DNA of 64,000 bases from Planctomycetota bacterium (GTDB taxonomy: Bacteria > Planctomycetota > UBA8742 > UBA2392): assembly GCA_027493625.1 (NCBI GenBank), contig JAOSKM010000003.1, forward strand, positions 663,028 through 727,027. The letters run 5' to 3'. A program made the position numbers and the translations under genes. Positions 1 to 7,061 of the stretch are shown here, in pieces. The notes under the pieces were generated by a model. The model had not been told where the DNA came from and made no database searches. It was given only the letters and a program-made list of their open reading frames with translations. The stretch's first letter is position 1; every line of letters starts with the position of its first letter.

Positions 1-952
1 GGTCGGTAAGGATGCTGGCCAGCAGCGGGCGATCACCCAGCTGGCGGGCCTGCTCCATCGCCAGCTGGAAACAGGTCTCGAAGTCCTGCATGCGACCTGT
101 CTGCGCCAGTAGCGCGCCAAGGTTCTCGTTGGCCAGCGCGACGGTCGTGCGGTCACCGGCCTTCTCAGCAAGCTCGCCGGCACGCACGAAAGCCTGCTCG
201 GCCTCTGCCGGGCGCCCGGTGCGCATCATCACCACGCCCAGGTTCGCCTCGCAGCGCGCGGCCGACGACGTGTCGCCCGCCGCCAGGCTGGCCTGAAGGG
301 CTTGCCGCATCAGTTCTTCGCCCTGCGGCACCTGGCCCTGCATCAGGTAGAGCGTCGCCAGCTGGCGCAGCACGACGGCGTGGTCGGCGTGCCCTTCGGG
401 CAGGCATTCAAGCGCCTCGCGGAACAGCTTCTCGGCCTCGGTAAAACGGGTCATGTTGCGGTAGATGTCCGCCTCGGCCATCAGCGCGCGGCCCCGCTGT
501 TCATCGCTGAGCGCGTGGACGGCCGCCTGCTGAAAGCTGTTGATGGCGTCCTGCATCTCGCCCTGGTGCATGTGGGCGAAACCGACTGTGCGCGCCAGTT
601 CGCTGCGGGTTTCTGCGACGCCGTACGGATGTTCCAGCAGCCGACGACCCGTGCCAATCACGTTGCCGTGTGCATAGCGCCGTCGCGAGTGCGCATGGGC
701 GCGCCCCAGGAAGCGGGCCTCGGCCTGCAAGTAGCGCTCGGCCTTGCCCTCGAGTTGCGCAGCGGCATGGGCGTGATCCGCCAGTTCCAGCGCGGCGGAA
801 TCAAGCGTCTCGCTGTCCAGCAGCTCTTCCAGCACATCCACGGCCAAGGCATGCAGCGCGGCGCGGTCTTGCGGCAACTGCAGCTCATACGCACCCGCAC
901 GCACCAGCGCGTGGCGGAACAGGTAGGCGGTCTCTGCACCGGGCTCAGTCAC
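1..952 (-). CDS. TPR-repeat protein with FRHAL N-terminal motif (3' end outside window)
   Basis: Read from a GTG at 952, the frame stays open to the window edge, so about 317 residues are visible and the C-terminus is missing. Residues 6-22 read AETAYLFRHALVRAGAY. The motif recurs at the start of the proteins at 44646, 49245 and 59868. It resembles the winged-helix segment that links the NTPase and TPR parts of STAND-type regulators and some adenylate cyclases. The rest is tandem TPR-like helix pairs (for example QQAAVHAL, EAEKLFREALE, EAEQAFVRAGELAEKAGD). No NTPase lies upstream in frame. It is probably a cytosolic protein-interaction scaffold; partner and process are unknown. A long plus-strand frame over it is a coding shadow. 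Confidence 0.8.
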   Translation of the reverse strand, partial: MTEPGAETAYLFRHALVRAGAYELQLPQDRAALHALAVDVLEELLDSETLDSAALELADHAHAAAQLEGKAERYLQAEARFLGRAHAHSRRRYAHGNVIGTGRRLLEHPYGVAETRSELARTVGFAHMHQGEMQDAINSFQQAAVHALSDEQRGRALMAEADIYRNMTRFTEAEKLFREALECLPEGHADHAVVLRQLATLYLMQGQVPQGEELMRQALQASLAAGDTSSAARCEANLGVVMMRTGRPAEAEQAFVRAGELAEKAGDRTTVALANENLGALLAQTGRMQDFETCFQLAMEQARQLGDRPLLASILTD

Positions 953-1034
953 GGCCGGATTGTAGCGGGCAACTGCGGGTTGAATACACCGGCCCGGCCA
1001 AGGGGTGGCCGGGCCGGTGGCGTGGCGCCCAGTG

Positions 1035-2672
1035 CTAGCGGTCTACCTGCAGGCCTGACGGCACGGTGTCCGGCACCTCGTTCATGCGGTTCACGGCCGC
1101 GGGATCGGTCAGCGATTCCAGGAACGCCACGATGTCGCTCACCTGCTGGGGCGACAGGTTGCCCGGCACGTTCAGGAACAGCTGGCTCGGCGTCTGCAGC
1201 ACGTTCTGTGTGGGCAGCAGCGTCGGCGCCAGGTCCGCGGCCTGCACCATGCTAAGCCCCGTGAAACCGTTGGTGCTGGCGGCCTTGTTGCGGTAGTGGT
1301 TCACGACCTCATTCAACGTGTTGAACGCGCCGTTGTGCATGTAGGGGGCGGTCAGCGCGACGTTGCGCAGGCTGGGCACCCGGAACTGGTAGCGGTTGCC
1401 GGCGTTGCCCGTGGTGTTCTCGAAGCCGAAATCCTCGCGCCCCTGCAGGCCCTGGTTCTGGCCCGGGCCGAACTGCGGGATGATCACGTTGTGCGTGCTG
1501 AAGTTGGTCAGCAGCGGGCCGCTGTGGCAGGCGTCGCAGCCGCCGGGGCCGAAGAAAATGCTGGCTCCGCGTTTCTGCGCGTCCGTCAGCGCGTTGGCCT
1601 CGCCGCGCAGGTAGCGGTCCCAGGGCGCGTTGTTGAAGGTCTGGCTGCGCTCGAAGGCCGCGATGGCGCGCGCCATGTTGTCCACCGTCATGTTGCCGGC
1701 GCCGAAGGCCTGATCGAACATGAGCACGTAGTCGTTGATCGCCGCCAGCCGCGCCACCAGCGCCTGGCGGTAGGCGGCGTCGCTGAGGCCGTCGAGGCTG
1801 TGGCCGCTGCCGCGCATCTCCGTCACGTTCACCAGCGGGAACAGCGCCTGGGCCGCGTCGGGGGGCAGGTTCATGGGCCCCTCGGGCGTGATGGTCTGCT
1901 GCTGGCCGGGCGGGATGCCCACGCGCTTGTCCCAGAACAGCTCGGGCATCATGCCCACGTTGTAGATCGCGGGCGCGTTGCGCGGCACGAAGGTCTTGGC
2001 CGGGTGGTCGCGCCCGGGGCCGATGCCGCCCGTCGCGCCCACGCCCACGCTGAGGTTCAGGCCGTCGCCATAGTTGAAGCGCGGGTGGTGGCAGGTGGCG
2101 CAGGCGACGTCGCGGTTGCCGCTGAGTTCTTTGTCGAAGAACAGGTTGCGCCCGAGCTCGACTTGCGCGACGTTCAGCGCCGGGGGCTGCGGCATGGGCT
2201 GGATGTTCTTCTGCGCGATCACCTGGCGCAGCTGGTTCTCGAGCTGCGGGCTGCCGGCCACGCCCTGCACGTTCAGCGTGAGCTGCGCGAACAGGGTGGT
2301 GACGCCGTCCGTGGCTTCAATCGCGAAGCCCCACGCGCCGGTCAGCGCCGGCGTGCCGCTGATATCGCCGGCCGAGGTCATGCTGACGCCGGTCGGCAGC
2401 CCGCCCGAGGTGATGGCCACGGAAACCGCGCTCTGGGCGCCGGTGAACGGCAGGCTGGTCGAGTAGAACTGGCCGACAGTGGCGAGCGGCAAGGCGGTGG
2501 AGGTGAGCGTCAGCACGCCCGGCGTGCCGCCTCCGCCGCCGCCGGAACCGCCGCCGGGGCTGCTGCCACCGGAGGAAGCACCGGCCGAGCCGCCGCCCGG
2601 CTGGTCGCAAGCCGCGGCCAGGAAGATGAAGAGGATGGAGAGGGCCAACAGGCCCGGGGCGGAGTAGCGCAT
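1035..2672 (-). CDS. Di-haem cytochrome c peroxidase-like (MauG/CCP family) lipoprotein
   Basis: The ATG at 2672 is chosen because a lipoprotein signal follows at once, with lipobox LAAAC and Cys22; upstream codons look non-coding. After a Gly/Ser-rich linker comes a putative immunoglobulin-like (He_PIG-type) domain at about residues 52-135. The di-haem peroxidase domain follows, with CATCH near residue 191 and CDACH near 379. The arrangement fits the bacterial CCP/MauG family, which reduces peroxide or oxidises other substrates in the periplasm. The fused Ig-like domain is unusual for classical CCP and may mediate surface or partner binding. No MauG partner gene is near, so the substrate is open. 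It is a single-gene unit. Confidence 0.85.
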   Translation of the reverse strand: MRYSAPGLLALSILFIFLAAACDQPGGGSAGASSGGSSPGGGSGGGGGGTPGVLTLTSTALPLATVGQFYSTSLPFTGAQSAVSVAITSGGLPTGVSMTSAGDISGTPALTGAWGFAIEATDGVTTLFAQLTLNVQGVAGSPQLENQLRQVIAQKNIQPMPQPPALNVAQVELGRNLFFDKELSGNRDVACATCHHPRFNYGDGLNLSVGVGATGGIGPGRDHPAKTFVPRNAPAIYNVGMMPELFWDKRVGIPPGQQQTITPEGPMNLPPDAAQALFPLVNVTEMRGSGHSLDGLSDAAYRQALVARLAAINDYVLMFDQAFGAGNMTVDNMARAIAAFERSQTFNNAPWDRYLRGEANALTDAQKRGASIFFGPGGCDACHSGPLLTNFSTHNVIIPQFGPGQNQGLQGREDFGFENTTGNAGNRYQFRVPSLRNVALTAPYMHNGAFNTLNEVVNHYRNKAASTNGFTGLSMVQAADLAPTLLPTQNVLQTPSQLFLNVPGNLSPQQVSDIVAFLESLTDPAAVNRMNEVPDTVPSGLQVDR

Positions 2673-2774
2673 GGTGTAGTGACCAAGGGGCAAACCAGGG
2701 GCTTCAGAAGGCTCACGCACCAACCCCCACCCGTTTCACGCCAAATCTTCAAAACTTCGTGCGAACGAATGAAC

Positions 2775-2801
2775 GACAGGACGGCCGGAGGCCGTCCTGT
2801 C
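2775..2801 (-). terminator. Hairpin terminator after the sterol desaturase gene
   Basis: A perfect 12-bp stem (GACAGGACGGCC / GGCCGTCCTGTC) with loop GGA lies 20 bp downstream of the minus-strand gene ending at 2822. Only a weak T-rich stretch follows. It can also block plus-strand read-through. Confidence 0.6.
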
Positions 2802-2821
2802 GTTGTTAGTGCGCCCCGGGG

Positions 2822-3625
2822 TCAGGCGGCGCGTTGCTTCTCTAACACTGAGGTGGTGGGGATGCGGCGGGTTGGGGTTTCGTCTTCGTTCTCCGGCTTG
2901 CTTACGTCCTGGAAGGTCCACATGGCGGCCACTTTGGCCGAGGCTCCCTTGTAGAAGCCCACTTCGTCCGCGAAGTAGCGCGGGTTGCGGAACGTGCCGA
3001 ACACCATGTCCCACAGCGGCAGGTCGCTGTAGTTGAATCCGTGCACACCCCGTGCGTGGTGCAGCGAGTGGCTTTCCGGCCGCTGTATCACGTACCCCAG
3101 CCAGCGCGGGGTGCGCAGGTTGGCATGCTGGAACATGGCGTTGAAGCCGATGAAGGCGCCCACGATCGCGGCCGACCCCGCGCTGAGGCCGAGCAGCGGC
3201 GCCACCACCAGGATGGGCAGGCTGGCGAACATGAAGAAGTCCAGCGGGGCGGTGTAGTTGGCGCCGAAGGCGTCGTGGCTCTCGGTGCTGTGGTGGGTCT
3301 GGTGGGCGGCGCGCCACAGCCAGTCAAAGCGGTGGGCGCTGCGGTGGTACCAGTAGTGCACGAACTCATAGACCAGGATGCCCACGCCCGCCGCGGCGAA
3401 CAGGTTCCAGCCCGAGAGGTCAAACAGGGAGGGGAAGGTCAGCACCTCGCCCCACAGCCACGCGACGCCGAAGCTGGCGGCGACGGCGGCGAGGCTCATG
3501 AGCAGGCCTCGCAGGCGGTACCAGCGTGGCGCGTCGTATTGCTTGGGGTGATGCACGAGGTCGAGCAGCATGAAAGCGGGAATGAATCCGAGGGTGATGA
3601 AGCCGAGAATCTCTGTCCAGTGCAT
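2822..3625 (-). CDS. Sterol desaturase / fatty acid hydroxylase superfamily membrane enzyme
   Basis: 267 residues with several hydrophobic segments and the di-iron histidine boxes of the family: HYWYHRSAH, HQTHHS, a later FQHAN, and SHSLHHARG. Members hydroxylate or desaturate lipid chains or sterols at the membrane using O2. The His spacing fits the subgroup that also contains sterol C5-desaturase-like and alkylglycerol monooxygenase-like proteins; the substrate cannot be assigned. It is transcribed divergently from the TetR gene at 3964. A near-perfect palindrome lies 39 bp upstream of its start, so it is probably the repressed target. A 12-bp hairpin follows the gene. Confidence 0.85.
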   Translation of the reverse strand: MHWTEILGFITLGFIPAFMLLDLVHHPKQYDAPRWYRLRGLLMSLAAVAASFGVAWLWGEVLTFPSLFDLSGWNLFAAAGVGILVYEFVHYWYHRSAHRFDWLWRAAHQTHHSTESHDAFGANYTAPLDFFMFASLPILVVAPLLGLSAGSAAIVGAFIGFNAMFQHANLRTPRWLGYVIQRPESHSLHHARGVHGFNYSDLPLWDMVFGTFRNPRYFADEVGFYKGASAKVAAMWTFQDVSKPENEDETPTRRIPTTSVLEKQRAA

Positions 3626-3664
3626 GATCGTCTCCGGGTCCGTGCCGCCGGGGCGGCGTCTAAT

Positions 3665-3686
3665 TTATACCGACTAGTTGGTATAA
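3665..3686. promoter_or_regulatory. Putative TetR operator palindrome
   Basis: A 22-bp dyad with arms TTATACC and GGTATAA around GACTAGTT; the ACTAGT core is itself a palindrome. It sits between the divergent desaturase and TetR genes, 39 bp from the desaturase start, where it would overlap that gene's promoter. Size and symmetry are typical of TetR-family operators. Confidence 0.6.
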
Positions 3687-3806
3687 CATGACGGACAGCA
3701 CGGCAAGCGGATTCCCGGAAAACTTCGGAAGCGCCGCAAGTCGGCTGCCCGGCACGACGCACGAATCGTCCGGCGATGTCACAGAACCCTTGAAACAAAG
3801 GCATGG

Positions 3807-3886
3807 AACCACGAAGGACCACCAAGGGCCACGAAGGATCAGCCAACTCGAGAGACCTTCGTGGTGCTTCGTGGCCCTTCGTGGTT
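3807..3886. repeat. Hairpin repeat made of CCACGAAGG iterons
   Basis: The left arm holds tandem units of the type ACCACGAAGG, ACCACCAAGG, GCCACGAAGG. The right arm is the reverse complement (CCTTCGTGG, GCTTCGTGG, CCCTTCGTGGTT). Arms of about 33 nt with a short loop would form a long imperfect hairpin. A second member of the same family is at 36765-36849. It is not coding. Confidence 0.75.
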
Positions 3887-3921
3887 GACCGCCGTTTGGA
3901 ATGCGCGGCGCGCGAAACGCG

Positions 3922-3950
3922 TTGCAGCTTGTGTAAACAGACTGTATCGT
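3922..3950 (+). promoter_or_regulatory. Possible promoter of the TetR gene
   Basis: TTGCAG and TATCGT are separated by 17 bp, ending 13 bp before the TetR start codon. The match to a sigma70-type promoter is moderate and the short leader leaves room for alternatives. Confidence 0.3.
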
Positions 3951-3963
3951 ATAGGATCAGCCC

Positions 3964-4596
3964 ATGCCCCGCGACGGCACCATCACACGCACGCGCATCC
4001 TGGATGCCACACTGGCCCTTGCCATGGAGAAAGGGCTGGCCGCCACGTCGCTTGACGAGATCATCGCCAAGACCGGCATCACCAAGGGCGCGTTCTTCTA
4101 CCACTTCAAGAACAAGAACGAGCTCGCCATCACGCTGGTCAGGCGCTTTGCCGAGCAGGACCACGAGATCTACAAAACCGCCACCGCGCGCGTCGAAACC
4201 CTCAGCCGCGACCCGCTGCAGCAGGTGCTGCTGCTCTGCGGTCTCGGCGCCGAGCTCTTTAAAGAAGTGCCCGAGAACCCGGGCTGCCTGATGGCCAGCT
4301 ACTGCTACCAGGGCGATCTCTGGAGTGAAGAAGCCCGCCAGGTCTGCGAAGTCGCGCTGAAAGAGTGGGCCGACTGGATCGAGGCCAAGCTGAAACAGGC
4401 CGCGAAAAAGAACCCGCCGGCCGTGCCCGTGGACCTGCGGCAGGTGGCTGAAATGTTCCAGGTGATCTTCGAGGGCGCGTTCATCCTGGCGCGCACCTAC
4501 AACCAGCCCGACATCATCGCCCGGCAGGTTCTCGCCTACCGCGACATGCTGGAGGCGCTGTTCAAGCCGGCCGCGAAGCCCCGGCGCTCACGCTGA
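3964..4596 (+). CDS. TetR/AcrR family transcriptional regulator
   Basis: 210 residues. The N-terminal 60 residues are a typical TetR DNA-binding domain: ITRTRILDATLALAMEKG, then helix-turn-helix TSLDEIIAKTGITKGAFFYH followed by FKNKNELA. The C-terminal ligand domain includes a segment starting NPGCLMASY, as in the YcdC/NemR-like branch that often binds small organic compounds. It is divergent from the sterol-desaturase-family gene across a palindromic operator and is therefore likely its repressor. The last codons overlap the convergent M48 protease gene by 9 bp. Confidence 0.9.
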   Translation: MPRDGTITRTRILDATLALAMEKGLAATSLDEIIAKTGITKGAFFYHFKNKNELAITLVRRFAEQDHEIYKTATARVETLSRDPLQQVLLLCGLGAELFKEVPENPGCLMASYCYQGDLWSEEARQVCEVALKEWADWIEAKLKQAAKKNPPAVPVDLRQVAEMFQVIFEGAFILARTYNQPDIIARQVLAYRDMLEALFKPAAKPRRSR

Positions 4597-5832
4597 TGCC
4601 GGCTGCAGGCGCGCGATGCGCTCCGGCACGGGCGGGTGGCTGTAGTGCCAGGCTGAGTACAGAGGGTCGGGCGTGAGGGTGCCGGCGTTCTCGCGCGTCA
4701 GCTTGATCAGACCCTGGGCCAGCTTGGCGGCGTCGGCGTGTTGCGCGGCAAACGCGTCGGCCTCGAACTCGTTGCGGCGCGACAGCAGGTTGCCCAGCGG
4801 CGAAAGCAGCGCGAAGAACACCGGTGCGACCTGCAGCATCAGCAGCAGCGCCGCGTGGTCCGAGGCGCGCGGCACGCCCAGCTGCGCGTAAAACCACGGC
4901 TGCCCGTGCAGCCAGCCCAGCAGCGCGCTGGCGCCCAGCACGAACAGGCCGGAAACCAGCAGCGAAACCAGCTGGTGGCGCTTGCGGAAGTGCCCCAGCT
5001 CGTGGGCCAGCACGGCCTCGATCTCATCGCCATCGAGCTGCTGCAGCAGGGTGTCGAAGAACACGATGCGCTTGCTGCGCCCCAGCCCGCCGAAGTAGGC
5101 GTTGCCGTGGCTGCTGCGGCGTGAGCCGTCCATCACGAACACGCCGCCGCTGCGGAAGCCGCAACGCTCAAGCAGCGCCTGGATGCGCCCGCGCAGGCCG
5201 GCGTCGTCCAGCGGCGTCATCTTGTTGAAGATCGGCGCGATGAAACGCGGATAGGCCCAGATCAGCAGCAGCAGCGTGGCCAGCCACATGCCCCACAGCC
5301 CCAGCCACCACAGGCCGCCCAGGGCCGACATCAGCCACAGCGCGGCTGCACTCAGGGCCCCGCCCAGCACCAGCGTCAGCGCCAGCACCTTGAGCTGGTC
5401 GAGCAAGAAAGTGCGGCGCGTGCTGCGGTTGAAGCCGAAACGCGCCTCCAGGCCGAAGGTGCGCCGGTAGGAAGACGGCAGCCACGCCAGCAGATCGAAC
5501 ACATACAGACCCAGCACCGTGCAGACGCCGACCAGCAGCGGCTGCTCAAACAGCCGAAGAAACAGACCGTCCAGCAGCGCGATCCCGCCGCCCAGCGTGT
5601 ACAGCAGCAGCAGCGCCGCCCGTAGCAGCCGGTCTTCGCCCGCCGCGCGCAGCTTCGCCACGGTGTAGTCGGCGGCCTTCTGGTGCTCGTCAAGCGAGAT
5701 GCTTCCGGCGAAGTCGGCGGGCACGGCGCCGCGGTGGGCCAGCACGCTGCGGCGCTGGCGGGCGTCGAGCCAGAATTTCAGCGCCAGGTCGAGCGCCAGC
5801 GCTCCAATGAACAGCAAGCTGAACCATCCCAT
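4588..5832 (-). CDS. M48 family (Ste24-like) integral membrane metalloprotease
   Basis: 414 residues from the ATG at 5832, which begins a hydrophobic helix (MGWFSLLFIGALALDLAL); an upstream extension in the same frame looks non-coding. It has several membrane segments, the zinc motif HELGH at residues 277-281 and a second metal-ligand segment EFEAD at 355-359. Length and layout match the Ste24/CAAX prenyl protease 1 type rather than the shorter HtpX type. Bacterial members probably act in membrane protein quality control. It is convergent with the TetR gene. Confidence 0.88.
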   Translation of the reverse strand: MGWFSLLFIGALALDLALKFWLDARQRRSVLAHRGAVPADFAGSISLDEHQKAADYTVAKLRAAGEDRLLRAALLLLYTLGGGIALLDGLFLRLFEQPLLVGVCTVLGLYVFDLLAWLPSSYRRTFGLEARFGFNRSTRRTFLLDQLKVLALTLVLGGALSAAALWLMSALGGLWWLGLWGMWLATLLLLIWAYPRFIAPIFNKMTPLDDAGLRGRIQALLERCGFRSGGVFVMDGSRRSSHGNAYFGGLGRSKRIVFFDTLLQQLDGDEIEAVLAHELGHFRKRHQLVSLLVSGLFVLGASALLGWLHGQPWFYAQLGVPRASDHAALLLMLQVAPVFFALLSPLGNLLSRRNEFEADAFAAQHADAAKLAQGLIKLTRENAGTLTPDPLYSAWHYSHPPVPERIARLQPASA

Positions 5833-6047
5833 GGGGCCAGTATACCCGCCCGCGGGCCCGCGCACCCGGTGACGTGCGGGCCAGCGTGCCGGATTCGGGC
5901 GGCGCGTGGCGACCTGTACCGGATCCGGGTGGTGACCAGACCGTGACGTTTTGCACCGATAGGGTGTGGCAATCGCCCATGACACCCGGCTACAATTTCA
6001 GGCCGCGCGGCGGGCAGGTGCGAACCGTCGCCCATGGAGGAGGAACC

Positions 6048-6893
6048 ATGAAGAAGCTTTCGATCCTGGTTGTGCTGTGCGCCTTCGCGGCGCTGACGGC
6101 GCAGCCGCTGTTTGCGGGCCCCGGCTGATGAGGCACCAAGACTGCGGGCGGTGCGCCCGCGCCAAAGAGGGTCGTCCCCAAGGGGCCGACCGTTGTTCAG
6201 CCTTCCACCTGTGACGCCAGCGAAGCCGTCGTCACCGACGCCGCCGAATCCAAGAAACCGCTGGTGCTGCTGATCGCCAAGGGCGAAGGCACCTGCTTCA
6301 AGGAAGGCGATTTCAGCACACTCGAGAGCCGCGCCGTGTTCGTGAAGATTCCCTGGCGCGCCGACAAGCTTGAGGAATCGGCCTCGCCGGTCCCGACCAG
6401 CAAGCTGCTCTCGCCCAACCCGTCCGCCGCCTACGACGTCAAGGGTGACAAGCCCTGCCTGCTGGTGTGCGACTGGTTCGGCAACGAGTACTTCCGCATG
6501 GAAGAGGAAGTCTCGGTCGATGAGCTGACCAAGTTCCTGCTGAAGGTGAACGAAGAGATCAAGGACAACATCGAGAAGCTTCAGAAGAACTACGACAAGG
6601 CCAAGGCTTCGCGCGACGGCGGCGACCGCAAGAACGCGATCAAGGGCATCCTGAAGAACTTCAAGATGGACGTGGTGGGCTTCGACCCGCAGCTTAAGAC
6701 CATCGAGATGTACAACAAGATCATCGAAGAAGGGCGCACCGAGGCCAAGGAAAAGCACTCACGCAATGACCTCGACGGCCTGAAGGCGATGCAGAAGGAG
6801 TTCAAGGACACCGAGCTTGAACCGGAGATCGCCGAGATGCTCAAGAACCCGGTGGGCGCGGACAGCAGCCCCACCACGCAGGACAAAAAGTAG
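6048..6893 (+). CDS. Secreted thioredoxin-fold-like protein interrupted by two in-frame TGA codons
   Basis: The start at 6048 follows a strong ribosome site (GGAGGAGGAACC) and opens a signal peptide (MKKLSILVVLCAFAALTAQP). After GPG come two consecutive in-frame TGA codons at 6126-6131. The same frame then runs on for about 254 codons. First comes an Ala/Pro/Thr linker, then a domain beginning KKPLVLLIAKGEG that resembles a thioredoxin-like fold without a CxxC motif, then a charged helical tail. Because the frame is unchanged on both sides this is not a simple indel. Options are a nonsense-inactivated gene, a compound sequence error, or recoding; a GC hairpin lies just downstream (6144-6160). 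A terminator follows the gene. Function unknown. Confidence 0.55.
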
Positions 6894-6915
6894 AACCAGA
6901 CCGAGCCTGGCAACA

Positions 6916-6937
6916 CGGGCGGCCGCTTGGCCGCCCG
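6916..6937 (+). terminator. Terminator after the secreted thioredoxin-like gene
   Basis: A 9-bp GC stem CGGGCGGCC / GGCCGCCCG with loop GCTT is followed by GTTTCATTT, 22 bp after the stop codon. Confidence 0.7.
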
Positions 6938-7061
6938 GTTTCATTTCGCGCCATCCCGGGCTGGAGCATGTTCACACCAGGCCGGGAGTTGAGTCGTGAC
7001 CGGAAGTTACCCGCGAGTTTGCGCGTCCTGGCGACCGTCGCGTGACTTCGTTGAAGACCCG

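Noticed and set aside
302-2954. Long plus-strand frames (302-1255, 1296-2954) rich in His, Gln and Val
   Set aside because: They are antisense shadows of the minus-strand TPR and cytochrome genes, which have real domains, signal peptides and motifs.
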